Shown piece by piece: positions 13,643-22,093 of a stretch of DNA of 22,093 nucleotides. Origin of the DNA: Bacillota bacterium (GTDB lineage Bacteria > Bacillota > Bacilli > Alicyclobacillales > SLC66); NCBI GenBank assembly GCA_021846145.1, contig JAJZCJ010000015.1, positions 1 to 22,093 of the forward strand, written 5' to 3'. A program made the translations under genes and the position numbers. The notes under the pieces are model-generated. The model ran no database searches. It was not told where the DNA came from and saw only the letters and a program-made list of their open reading frames with translations. Each line of letters begins with the position of its first letter. Within the stretch, counting starts at the first letter, position 1.

Positions 13643-16642
13643 ATGGACTGTAAAGATGTGGTTCGATACTGGAGAAGTAGTATTGCAGATGCAAAATGGT
13701 TAAATATCAAATTTAAAAGTGAAAACTTAATTATTGTCCCTAGAGAACAAATACTAAACGGTAAAATCGACCAGAATGAGGTTGGCAAACTCTTCAAGAA
13801 AACAGCACCCCAAAAATCCAAGGACATAGATGCTATCAAAAATCTTAATGCAAGAAGCAATGAGATCATCGACATTGTTATCGCACTCATCGTCGGTAAT
13901 CCCGTAGTATCTCATGGAGTCAAAAAATCTGAAAATAAGATTACCCCAATATGGATATCCGCGAAGTTAGATCAAAACGGAAACCTGCAACCCAATACTG
14001 ATAATCCGCCATGGATTCCGCGCGACTATTTAGACCCCAAAGAATTTGGAAGTATAACGATTGGTGAAATAGAAAAGTTTGACGAGTATTTAACTGTAAA
14101 TCCATTCTCGACAAAAGAGCATTCAGCTTGGAATGCGATGATTGAATATGCTTTTAAAATGTTCCACTTTGTACACGAAGACGAAAATGAGTTACTTTCT
14201 ATTCAAATTGAAAATTATTATATTACGAGTGAATGTATCGTTTTGCCGGAAGATCGCATAACCAATACAACCTTACACATCATTAAGTTGTACGATCAAA
14301 TCATCAGTCAAAATCATTACCCCGCTTTACTGCAACGATATGCGAATCTTGAAGACATGAAAAAGTTAGATTTGCTCGATCATGATCAATCCGCAAAACA
14401 AGCTGCCCTTCATTACGGGCAAATGTCGAATCAATTTTCATTGGGCGAATCCCAACGCGAGAGTATTCACCATATCCTTACAATAAAAGACGGTGAAATT
14501 CTCGCCGTTAATGGACCACCGGGAACGGGGAAAACCACACTGTTGCAAAGCGTTGTCACTACGCACTGGATTACAGCCGCCGCAGCCGGAGAAGAACCTC
14601 CCGTGATTGTTGCCGCATCCACGAATAATCAAGCCGTGACGAATATTATCGACAGTTTTGGAAATACAGAAATCCCTGCACCATTTCGTTCAAAACGGTT
14701 TAAGGATATTAATCAGTTCTCCAAACGCTGGATTCAAGACATTAAAAGCTATGGGCTTTATGCGCCTTCAGAAACGAACTCCAAAAAGGAATCCAATAAA
14801 AATAAATATCAGATGATCGGTAAAAAAAATGAGGGTTTTCCCTCCCTTGTTCAGACGGAGGAGTTTATTACTCAAGCCAAGGTCAATTACCTTAGTGAAT
14901 TTGAATCAAATTACGGTTTCGAATCAAGTCTTGAACAGGCAATTGAATATTTACAAAAACAATTACAAGACGTACTTCATGAAATAGATGATGGCGTTTC
15001 TAAATGGTACAAGGTACAAGAGATTATCAAGCTGATTCAAGCATTGCATGGCGGATACGAAGAACTGAAGCTTTACATTGATCAAAAGAATGCAGAGCTA
15101 CAACATTTAAATCTTGAACGTGATCACGCTCGACACTTCCTTTCCGAATGGTCAAATCATCTATCTCGCCAGCCATTTTGGTTAAGCATCTTATCTTTTC
15201 TCAAATGGGCAAAACGAAAGATAAACCAACGCAATCGGTCTTTCTTGATTTTTAATGATCGGGATCTAGAAGATTTCAAAAGCGATTTTAATACAGATCA
15301 CATTCAGTCCGTGTTAGACAGCAAGTTAAACCAATTCAACGAGGACATTAAAAGCCTAAAAACTGAAATTGACCAAGTAAACGAAATGAAGAACTTGTAT
15401 GAATCCGCAATGTCCAATTTGGAAGAATGGGCTAGGAAAAACGAGCTTAGTCTAAAGGATGTCGAGACCGACAAACTCATCTCGGAAATCGACACCAAGT
15501 TAAGGTTTATTGCTTTTCAACTGGCTACGCACTACTGGGAAGCCAAATGGATCATTGAAACAGAGTCGTTTGTAAATAGTGGTATCGACGAAGAGATCAC
15601 GAATGATGCCCAAATGAAAAAATGGCGTCGATACGCGAAATTAACGCCATGTGTGGTCTCCACTCTTCATATGGCCCCAAAATTTTTTACAGCAAGACAA
15701 CCACTGTATGACTTTATCGATTTGTTGATCATCGACGAGGCAGGCCAAGTCGCACCTGAAATTGGCGGTGCCACCTTTGCATTGGCAAAAAAAGCTTTGG
15801 TCGTCGGCGACGTGCTGCAAATTGAACCGGTTTGGAACATCCCCATAAAAATCGACATAGGGAATTTACAAAAACACGGATTGATGAAAAAGGAAAATGA
15901 ATTCGATGAATTAAATGCAAAAGGTATTTTGGCGTCTACTGGTAACGTCATGCGTATCGCTCAGCGCGCAAGCAAATATGCCAAATACGATGATCAACCA
16001 GGGATGTTTTTAAAAGAGCATCGCAGATGTGTTGACGAAATCATTGGCTATTGCAATGACTTAGCTTACAATGGCCAATTGCTGAAACTCAGAGGAAAAC
16101 TTGACGGTCACATCCTCCCCCATATGGGATACATCGATATCCAGGGCACAACAAAGAAGGTATCCGGCAGTTTAGAAAACATGGCGGAAATTTATGAGAT
16201 TATGAGTTGGTTAAACAATAATGTGGATAAATTTTGCGATCATTACTCCCGCAGGGAAAATAACAAAAGGAATCCGGAGGATGTTGTCGCAATCATTACC
16301 CCGTTTGATCGTCAAAAATATAAATTGAAAGAGGAATTAAGTAAGCATCCAAAACTCAAGAACATTACCGTAGGAACCGTTCATGCTTTACAGGGAGCAG
16401 AACGAAATATCGTCATTTTCTCACCTGTATATGATCGAACGGTAAAGCAAACGTACTTTTTCGATAAGAAACCCAATATGTTAAATGTCGCCGTATCCAG
16501 GGCAAAAGACAGTTTTATCGTTGCAGGAGATATGGCCATATTTCAATCAAAATCGCAGAATAGCAAGCTTCCTTCGGCCCTGCTTGGGAAATACCTTTTT
16601 GCCAAAGCGAGCAATCAGATCATCGCCAGTATGATTGATTAA
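13643..16642 (+). CDS. DNA2/NAM7-type superfamily 1 helicase
   Basis: A 999-aa protein, ATG at 13643 with AGGTGG four bases upstream. SF1 motifs in order: Walker A GPPGTGKTT (291-299), motif Ia VAASTNNQAV (323-332), Walker B LLIIDEAGQ (694-702), motif III VVGDVLQIEPV (720-730), motif IV KEHRRCVDEI (791-800), motif V VGTVHALQGAERN (910-922), motif VI LNVAVSRAKDSFIVAGD (947-963). All key residues are present, so it should be an active ATPase acting on DNA or RNA. Residues 430-620 are an inserted helical/coiled-coil region typical of AAA_11/AAA_12 proteins. Residues 1-260 are a specific N-terminal region with no recognised domain. No nuclease or PLD domain is fused. The next gene, on the same strand 48 bases on, encodes a K+ channel-like protein, which suggests a sensor-effector pair. 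Confidence 0.85.
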   Translation: MDCKDVVRYWRSSIADAKWLNIKFKSENLIIVPREQILNGKIDQNEVGKLFKKTAPQKSKDIDAIKNLNARSNEIIDIVIALIVGNPVVSHGVKKSENKITPIWISAKLDQNGNLQPNTDNPPWIPRDYLDPKEFGSITIGEIEKFDEYLTVNPFSTKEHSAWNAMIEYAFKMFHFVHEDENELLSIQIENYYITSECIVLPEDRITNTTLHIIKLYDQIISQNHYPALLQRYANLEDMKKLDLLDHDQSAKQAALHYGQMSNQFSLGESQRESIHHILTIKDGEILAVNGPPGTGKTTLLQSVVTTHWITAAAAGEEPPVIVAASTNNQAVTNIIDSFGNTEIPAPFRSKRFKDINQFSKRWIQDIKSYGLYAPSETNSKKESNKNKYQMIGKKNEGFPSLVQTEEFITQAKVNYLSEFESNYGFESSLEQAIEYLQKQLQDVLHEIDDGVSKWYKVQEIIKLIQALHGGYEELKLYIDQKNAELQHLNLERDHARHFLSEWSNHLSRQPFWLSILSFLKWAKRKINQRNRSFLIFNDRDLEDFKSDFNTDHIQSVLDSKLNQFNEDIKSLKTEIDQVNEMKNLYESAMSNLEEWARKNELSLKDVETDKLISEIDTKLRFIAFQLATHYWEAKWIIETESFVNSGIDEEITNDAQMKKWRRYAKLTPCVVSTLHMAPKFFTARQPLYDFIDLLIIDEAGQVAPEIGGATFALAKKALVVGDVLQIEPVWNIPIKIDIGNLQKHGLMKKENEFDELNAKGILASTGNVMRIAQRASKYAKYDDQPGMFLKEHRRCVDEIIGYCNDLAYNGQLLKLRGKLDGHILPHMGYIDIQGTTKKVSGSLENMAEIYEIMSWLNNNVDKFCDHYSRRENNKRNPEDVVAIITPFDRQKYKLKEELSKHPKLKNITVGTVHALQGAERNIVIFSPVYDRTVKQTYFFDKKPNMLNVAVSRAKDSFIVAGDMAIFQSKSQNSKLPSALLGKYLFAKASNQIIASMID

Positions 16643-16690
16643 AGAATACTCGAATAGAAATTATGCATAAAAAAGTGAGGTAATATCGAA

Positions 16691-17473
16691 ATGGATAAAA
16701 TAGTAATTATCAAAGTTGATAATAATGTTATTGGTGAATTACAAAACATGGACACCAAGATAATTCCTGAATCTGGGGAGGAGCTTACATACAACGGTCA
16801 ATTGTTAAAAGTCCTAAAACGCAGTTACGAATACTCTAATAGCATAGCGACACTTATGTTAAATTGTGAATATCTTGACAAAAATAGGTTATCTATGAAA
16901 TCCAATTTCAAATGGTCAATTTACAGACCTATAGTCTCTACATTATTTTTCCTAATAATTAGTTTATTATTCTTGGCAATAAAATTGCCACAGCTCACAA
17001 TTAAAGGGTTTTCTTGGGTAATTATTATTTTAATTGTTATAGCAATAATTATTACCATCGTTTCTTTCATCGATAATTTCATGGTTTATAATTTTGTATC
17101 TTTAGGAAGATTATCATTAAATATTTCGTTGTCTCTAATATTGTTCATTTTCTTATTTGCAGATATTGATTACTTTTTGTATTTGTCACCAATCTACGAA
17201 CAAAAACTATTTATTCCAGGTTTTAATTCCTACAAAGTTTTTAATGGCTTAGAATTCCTATATTTTAGCATTCTTACATTTACAACAACTGGATACGGCG
17301 ATATTATCCCTATAAATTATTTGGGGAAACTTATGGCGAGTTCCGAAATGATCTTCGGATGGCTTTCCAGCACAATGTCAATGGCTTTGATTATTTCCAA
17401 ATTCCAAAACTTCAAAACTCCGGAAATTTCAAAAAAATGGAACAAAATTTTGAATAAAGACATTTTAAAGTAG
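16691..17473 (+). CDS. K+ channel-like membrane protein with an N-terminal soluble domain
   Basis: A 260-aa protein, ATG at 16691 with GAGG ten bases upstream. Residues 1-65 are a soluble, beta-rich domain (IPESGEELTYNGQLLKVLKR) that I do not recognise. Membrane spans follow at about 78-97, 107-128 and 142-164. A pore helix and selectivity filter follow (SILTFTTTGYGDIIP, 193-207; TTGYGD is the K+ signature), and a final span lies at about 213-236. The tail is short and basic. Four spans plus a pore loop differ from simple two-span KcsA-type channels and from six-span voltage channels; no S4-like row of arginines is present. It should conduct K+ across the cell membrane when open. It is probably co-transcribed with the helicase and followed by a terminator. 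Codon use is very AT-rich, as in the helicase gene. Confidence 0.8.
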   Translation: MDKIVIIKVDNNVIGELQNMDTKIIPESGEELTYNGQLLKVLKRSYEYSNSIATLMLNCEYLDKNRLSMKSNFKWSIYRPIVSTLFFLIISLLFLAIKLPQLTIKGFSWVIIILIVIAIIITIVSFIDNFMVYNFVSLGRLSLNISLSLILFIFLFADIDYFLYLSPIYEQKLFIPGFNSYKVFNGLEFLYFSILTFTTTGYGDIIPINYLGKLMASSEMIFGWLSSTMSMALIISKFQNFKTPEISKKWNKILNKDILK

Positions 17474-17475
17474 TG

Positions 17476-17501
17476 TTTCCGTCAATCGGAAATGTTTTTT
17501 T
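17476..17501 (+). terminator. Terminator of the helicase-channel operon
   Basis: TTTCCG and CGGAAA form a 6-bp stem with a 5-base loop, followed by TG and seven T. It begins two bases after the channel stop codon. Confidence 0.8.
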
Positions 17502-17508
17502 ACCCTTC

Positions 17509-17565
17509 TGTAATGGCCGATAGTTGACGGAGTTGCTTATCCAAAGATTGCTGGATGCAAAGTCT
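17509..17565 (-). repeat. Right copy of the 57-bp inverted repeat
   Basis: The minus strand of this segment matches 12581-12637 at 47 of 57 bases, so the two copies point toward each other across the ATPase, DUF5348-like, helicase and channel genes. The segment also falls within a 30-codon minus-strand frame (ATG 17592 to TAA 17500) encoding SLDKQLRQLSAITEG at its end; no ribosome binding site precedes that ATG. Differences between copies favour third codon positions and conservative changes (K/R, S/T, Q/E). Confidence 0.65.
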
Positions 17566-17633
17566 ATATATTTCATGTAAGGTAAGACGCATCAAGTAAT
17601 TCGTGGTTCACGAAAATCGAACAACTACCCGCC

Positions 17634-17786
17634 TCACCCAATCTTCACCATAGCATTCTCCTTCACTGAACGTACTACATTCACAATCTCATCTGCCCTC
17701 TTCTCATCAAACAACCCATAAACCAAGTTCATGGCGTATATCAGCAAACAGACAATCCAGCAACATTCCGTAATCTCAACCAACAT
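17634..17786 (-). CDS. Small ORF overlapping the end of hsdR
   Basis: A 50-aa frame, ATG at 17786, lies 11 bases inside the 3' end of hsdR. GGTGAGG sits six bases before the ATG. Residues 6-27 are hydrophobic (ECCWIVCLLIYAMNLVYGLF) and the rest is helical and charged (DEKRADEIVNVVRSVKEN). The coupling suggests a small membrane-associated or accessory protein of the restriction operon. No family recognised; chance overlap is possible. Confidence 0.4.
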   Translation of the reverse strand: MLVEITECCWIVCLLIYAMNLVYGLFDEKRADEIVNVVRSVKENAMVKIG

Positions 17787-20700
17787 CCCTGCCCTCACCC
17801 CGTGAACGCAATCCCTCATACAGTTTGGCAGGGCCTAACAAAATTTCCTTCAGCGCATATCGTACCTTCTCCGAGTTCAGAGCCTGTTTACTCATCGTCG
17901 TATGAGCTTCAAAAGCACCCATGATTGCATTCAGAAGTGCATCCGAAAGATCGGGCGAATTGGCAAATTGCTCTTTCGTGTTATTGAGTGCTTGCTGAAC
18001 TAGGGTATCTGATTCCAACAATTTACCCTTCAAGACATGATTGACGTACACCAGTTTATCGTCATCCGTCAGTTCCCCTTCAAAAATCTCATTAACTCTT
18101 GCAATGATCTCTGAAAGCAACGCCTTTTCCTTTTCATGGACTTCTCCACTACCTGGTTCCGTCATCGGCTGCAATTTTTCTGCGTCAGCTCCGCCCAGTA
18201 TCAAATCTCGTTTTCCCTGATTCTTGAGCTTGTGATGGGTTAACTCGACTTTGGAGAGGTCAACTCCCTCCCGCTCACGACCAAATTCGAGTAAGGGTAT
18301 CAGGCGTTTAAAGAAAATCGCCCGTTTTTCAATCGCGCTGTTCCCATAATCAAAGATTTGCGATAAGAAAGCATAGACGCGCAAGTACGCCCCTATCTGT
18401 CGCTTAAATAGATTGAGGGCATTAATCTCATTCTGCGCATCCTGTTCAGCCTGTTTATCCTGCCTCACTCGCGCATCCAGTAATTCATTACGCGCCGCTT
18501 TATATTGTCTGAGCAATCGATCAGCCACCGGTTCAAGCGCTGCGGAAAGTTCCGCTTGTGACGCTCTCGGGTTCAGTTCAACAGCCACCACACGCTCCAC
18601 TTCGTTGTCGTCGTAATAACCAGTTGCATCCAACTTGGCTCTTAGGTTATAGACCAGATCTGGATCGGTCACATTCGCCAATTCCGCCGTTTCATAATAC
18701 GGTTTAAATGCCTTGAGAATATCCTCCGGTTCATTCAAAAAGTCCAGTATGTATGTCGTATCCTTCTTCCCGTGTTCCCCGCGATACGATCGATTTAGGC
18801 GCGATAACGTCTGCACCGCTTGAATTCCTGCCAATCGTTTATCCACGTACATGCCGCAAAGAAGCGGTTGGTCAAATCCCGTCTGAAACTTATTTGCAAC
18901 GAGCAGGATCTGATACTCGTCCGTATTGAACGCTTCTCGCATATCCCTGCCGCGCAGGTTCGGGTTTAGTAGCTTACTATTCTCCGTAAAGGGTTCAGCG
19001 CCGGATTCTGGATCATTCACTTCGCCAGAGAAGGCAACCAGCGTTCCGATCTCATAGCGCTGATCCTTAATGTATTTCTCAATCGTCAGTTGCCACCGCA
19101 CGGCTTCAATCCGACTTGCCACAACCACCATCGCTTTCGCATGACCATTGAGGAGCGGCGCAACGTTCTCGCGGAAGTGTTCAACGATGATCTGCACCTT
19201 TTGCGCGATATTGTACGGATGCAGCCGCACCCACCGCATGATGCCCTTCAAGGCTTCGCTTCGTTCGACTTCGGTTTCGTCAAGCTCTCGGCCTTCACTG
19301 GCCAGCTTGAACGCGAGGCTATACGGCGTGTAGTTTCTCAGGACATCCAGGATAAATTCTTCCTCAATCGCTTGTCGCATGCTGTATACATGAAAAGGCT
19401 CCGGTACATTGCCTTCTCCTGCTGGCAGTTCGGGATTTGGGCGTCTCCCGAAGAGTTCCAGCGTTTTCGATTTGGGTGTCGCGGTAAACGCTACATAGGT
19501 AATGCCGGAGGTATTCGCTTTCGCCGCCATATACGCCGCAAGCACGTCTTCCGTATTGATCTCGCCGCCATCCGCCAGTTCTTTTTGTTCCTCAACGGAA
19601 AGCACCTGTTTTAAGCGGGACGCGGCTTCTCCCGTTTGTGAACTATGCGCCTCGTCTGCAATCACCGCAAAGCTTTTCCCTTGTGTAGCCGCTAAGTCCT
19701 GTACCGCTTTAAGGGCAAACGGGAACGTTTGAATCGTACACACTACGATCTTCTTCCCGCCGGAGAGAGCTGTAGCCAATTCACCGCTCTTACTTTGTGA
19801 CTCCCCTTTGATCGTGGCGACGACACCGGTTGTGCGCTCGAAATCGAAAATGGCTTCCTGCAACTGAGCGTCAAGCACGTTGCGATCACTCACCACGAGC
19901 ACAGAGTCAAACATCTTGCGATGATCCGCATCATGGAGATCTGCGAGAAAGTGCGCCGTCCACGCGATGGAGTTCGTCTTCCCTGATCCCGCCGAGTGTT
20001 GGATGAGATATTTATGCCCCGGCCCTTCTTGAAGAATCGTGGCGACTAATTTCCGTGTGGCATCCAGTTGATGATAGCGAGGAAAGATGATGGAGGTAAT
20101 TTGCTTTTTTTTGTCGCGCTTGGTGACTAGGTATCTCCCGATGATTTCGAGCCAACTTTCCCGTGCCCATACCTGTTCCCATAGGTAAGCAGTACGATGG
20201 CCGTTTTCGTTCACCGGATTTCCTGCCGCGCCATGATCCCCTTTGTTGAATGGAAGGAAGGTTGTTGATGCACCTTGCAACTTAGTTGTCATGTGCACTT
20301 CCGTATTACTCACGGCGAAGTGAACTAAAGCCCCGAGTGGGAAGTCTAACAGCGTTTCAGCAGATTTTCTTTTAGGATGCGGATCACGATCAAAGCGGTA
20401 TTGATCCACCGCATCCTCCACGCTTTGCGTATAGTCGCTTTTCAGTTCCACCGTCGCTACAGGAATTCCATTAAGAAACAGGACAAGATCAATAGAATTT
20501 TCATTATGTACTGAGTAATGAACTTGCCGGATGACTCGCAAACGATTTGCGGCATATCTCGTCATCAAGTCCGGATTCATCGCCAGCGCAGGTTTGAATT
20601 GAGCCAGTTGGAGAGGTTGCTTTAATCCGAGCATTTCAATCCCGTGGCGCAGCACTTCCAGCGTACCGCGATCATCCATTTGCTTACGTATGCGATCCAG

Positions 20701-20910
20701 CAACACATTTTGAGCAGACGCTCCGTGGTTTTTGACAATCGACTCCCACGCCTTCGGTTGCGTAGATTCGATCCATGCGATGACATCCTCAGGGAAGAGG
20801 GCACGCACGCGATCATATGACTGCGCATCCCCCTGGTCATAGTACCAATCATGGGCAGAAAGATAGTTGCATATGTCGTTCTCGAATTCGATTTCTTTAT
20901 GAAGGCTCAT
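17776..20910 (-). CDS. hsdR: Type I restriction enzyme R subunit (HsdR)
   Basis: A 1044-aa motor-nuclease subunit that, with HsdM and HsdS, translocates and cuts DNA unmethylated at the target sequence. The N-terminal nuclease domain has the PD-(D/E)XK residues D141 and E155-L-K157 (SIDLVLFLNGIPVATVELKS). The SF2 motor carries Walker A AGSGKT (307-312), DEAH (419-422), FTATPKS, and a QTGFDQP motif near residue 675. Full length for the family. The ATG at 20910 overlaps the hsdS stop (ATGA), with GAGGAGG seven bases upstream, so hsdS and hsdR are translationally coupled. The frame looks intact, but with hsdS damaged the complete enzyme may not form unless another S subunit is present. Confidence 0.95.
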   Translation of the reverse strand: MSLHKEIEFENDICNYLSAHDWYYDQGDAQSYDRVRALFPEDVIAWIESTQPKAWESIVKNHGASAQNVLLDRIRKQMDDRGTLEVLRHGIEMLGLKQPLQLAQFKPALAMNPDLMTRYAANRLRVIRQVHYSVHNENSIDLVLFLNGIPVATVELKSDYTQSVEDAVDQYRFDRDPHPKRKSAETLLDFPLGALVHFAVSNTEVHMTTKLQGASTTFLPFNKGDHGAAGNPVNENGHRTAYLWEQVWARESWLEIIGRYLVTKRDKKKQITSIIFPRYHQLDATRKLVATILQEGPGHKYLIQHSAGSGKTNSIAWTAHFLADLHDADHRKMFDSVLVVSDRNVLDAQLQEAIFDFERTTGVVATIKGESQSKSGELATALSGGKKIVVCTIQTFPFALKAVQDLAATQGKSFAVIADEAHSSQTGEAASRLKQVLSVEEQKELADGGEINTEDVLAAYMAAKANTSGITYVAFTATPKSKTLELFGRRPNPELPAGEGNVPEPFHVYSMRQAIEEEFILDVLRNYTPYSLAFKLASEGRELDETEVERSEALKGIMRWVRLHPYNIAQKVQIIVEHFRENVAPLLNGHAKAMVVVASRIEAVRWQLTIEKYIKDQRYEIGTLVAFSGEVNDPESGAEPFTENSKLLNPNLRGRDMREAFNTDEYQILLVANKFQTGFDQPLLCGMYVDKRLAGIQAVQTLSRLNRSYRGEHGKKDTTYILDFLNEPEDILKAFKPYYETAELANVTDPDLVYNLRAKLDATGYYDDNEVERVVAVELNPRASQAELSAALEPVADRLLRQYKAARNELLDARVRQDKQAEQDAQNEINALNLFKRQIGAYLRVYAFLSQIFDYGNSAIEKRAIFFKRLIPLLEFGREREGVDLSKVELTHHKLKNQGKRDLILGGADAEKLQPMTEPGSGEVHEKEKALLSEIIARVNEIFEGELTDDDKLVYVNHVLKGKLLESDTLVQQALNNTKEQFANSPDLSDALLNAIMGAFEAHTTMSKQALNSEKVRYALKEILLGPAKLYEGLRSRGEGRDVG

Positions 20911-21974
20911 GCGATGACCTCCTCATTGACGAGTCCGCGGACATCGATTTTTCCTGTGACGGTAGCCGAAATAAGAGCACTGCGGCGCTCTTTTAGTAGG
21001 TCGACGCTACGGCGGATCTCCGATTGCAATTGATTTATCCATTCATTCTGGAGACGAATGTAGTCGAGAATGGATTCCTGTTCAGTTAAGGGAGGTAAGG
21101 TAATTTTAGTATTGGCTAACTGTTCACATGTAATCGCACCTTTTGTACTTCCGCCCCCTTCACTATCAAAGCGCAGCCATTCGTATGATGCATCAAGGAA
21201 CTTGTGCAAAAACTCAACGCGGACGCTCTCGGAGGCGGGCTTGAGGAAAGCGATGTGCTGATTAATTGTGGCCTTGATTTTCAGAGTAGCAACCATTCCA
21301 CGAGTTTTGCCTTGTCCAGTAATACCGACCAACACGGCGGGGGGAGTGATGATCGGTAAATGACACTCTCGTAATGCAGCTTCGGTTACATACTGTTCTG
21401 CACTCTCTACTTCATCGTGATTGACGCATCCACTTGTTAGCCAAGGGAAAGTCCCGTTTTCCCAATACCGACCCTCATCTTTATTTGGGGTTGAACCATT
21501 ACCAATATTGGCCACATATTTGATAGGTAGGATAGACCAATGCTCTGGAACTTCCCCCAACCACTCGATACCCGAGTCCTTCATCGGCACATTAGGATCA
21601 AGCCCCTTGGTAACAGCATGAGATATGACGGCTTGGCGCTTTTCCTTGAGTAAAATGATGAGCTTCTCCTGCTCCTTCACGAGTGAGTCAATCTTCGCTG
21701 TTTCACGGTCTAGGAAGGTGGCAATTGAAATTTGTTCATTGACACTGGGAACAAGTAACGGCAACCTTTTTAAATCAGAAAACTTCATAGATTGCCTCAA
21801 ACCGCCACCCATTGAGTAAAATACTTTTATAATGTCATATGCACGAAATAAATAATTTACATATGAAGGGTTTATACCAAATGGAACTATCACCACGTAT
21901 GCCGACGTAATGATTCCCTTTTTAGTTACAATAGCGGTTCTTAAACTACGTTGGTCATTTTGTAAATCGGTCAA
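20907..21974 (-). pseudogene. hsdS: Type I specificity subunit HsdS, N-terminally truncated
   Basis: The specificity subunit normally has two target recognition domains (TRDs) and two conserved helical spacers. Here the frame opens inside the first TRD (LTDLQNDQRSLRTAIV, GIITSAY), then has GGGLRQSMKFSDLKRLPLLV, the central spacer (EQISIATFLDRETAKIDSLV, EKRQAVISHAVTKGLD), a second full TRD starting SGIEWLGEVPEHW, and the distal spacer (IRRSVDLLKERRSALISATV) to residue 355. About 60-100 residues of TRD1 are missing. The first codon taken is a TTG without a ribosome binding site. The frame runs back only to about 22030, where a TAG closes it, inside sequence unlike HsdS. Truncation by an insertion element is the simplest explanation. 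hsdM would lie to the right. Confidence 0.8.
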
Positions 21975-21989
21975 GCGAAAAACAATATG

Positions 21990-22093
21990 AGCCTTTTTCG
22001 CTGTCCTTAATTTTGTGGATACCGAGACATCACAAAGGCCCTACAAAGACCCTTTTGGGGCGCATTTGTGCCTCAGTCGGACGTGTTTACTTT
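21990..22093. mobile_element. Probable insertion-sequence end breaking hsdS
   Basis: HsdS homology ends near 21985-21990. The following 100 bases have no HsdS-like frame but contain two compact imperfect palindromes, AAAGGCCC..GACCCTTT (about 22036-22056) and GGCGCATTTGTGCC (22059-22072), as found in the untranslated ends of many IS elements. No transposase frame is visible before the window ends, so the family cannot be named. The junction is inferred, not marked by a visible target duplication. Confidence 0.45.

Noticed and set aside
13643..16642. Mokosh-type helicase (MkoA or MkoC)
   Set aside because: The helicase has no PLD nuclease domain and the next gene is a channel, not a PLD nuclease.
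1..22093. CRISPR arrays, tRNA and rRNA genes
   Set aside because: No regularly spaced direct repeats, cloverleaf sequences or conserved rRNA segments were seen on either strand.

Overview
The window looks like chromosomal DNA, or a large mobile element, of a Gram-positive Firmicute of the Alicyclobacillus/Bacillales type. The evidence is strong AGGAGG-type ribosome binding sites, GTG and TTG starts, U-tract terminators, gene pairs coupled by ATGA or GTGA overlaps, and a DUF5348-like gene. No rRNA, tRNA or CRISPR array was seen. Base composition changes between blocks (AT-rich around 13.5-17.5 kb, richer in GC at both flanks), as expected of a mosaic accessory region.

Layout. (1) 1-4.9 kb, mostly minus strand: a secreted/surface block with a partial gene at the edge, a TadE-like pseudopilin candidate, a 1009-aa secreted protein with PQQ-like propeller repeats, and a 241-aa secreted protein. 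Between the last two is a small locus resembling a type I toxin-antitoxin system: a 27-aa hydrophobic peptide gene, a strong promoter facing it, a 13-bp hairpin between, and matching inverted repeats at the two transcript starts. (2) 4.9-9.8 kb: a two-gene operon coupled by a GTGA overlap. It encodes a 340-aa protein with a HEPN/Abi-like C-terminal region and a 1266-aa protein with a restriction-endonuclease-like N-terminus, a P-loop-like region without Walker A, and a long helical C-terminus. (3) 9.8-12 kb: small membrane and hypothetical proteins, several overlapping, plus a broken gene resembling CpaB. (4) 12-13.45 kb: an MmcQ/YjbR-family gene and transposon debris (ExeA-like ATPase with an in-frame stop, DUF5348-like gene, repeated end-like sequences). 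(5) 13.6-17.5 kb: a DNA2/NAM7-type SF1 helicase (999 aa) followed by a membrane protein with a K+ channel selectivity filter. The pair lies between 57-bp inverted repeats about 4.9 kb apart. (6) 17.6-22.1 kb: a type I restriction-modification locus (small ORF, hsdR, hsdS). hsdS has lost its N-terminus where a probable insertion-sequence end begins at the right edge, and hsdM is not in the window.

Taken together, 4.9-22 kb reads as a defence island. The type I R-M locus is the only recognised system. The HEPN-like/nuclease-like operon and the helicase/K+ channel pair are the best candidates for undescribed anti-phage systems. The second has the form of a DNA-processing sensor paired with a membrane effector and may have moved as transposon cargo.
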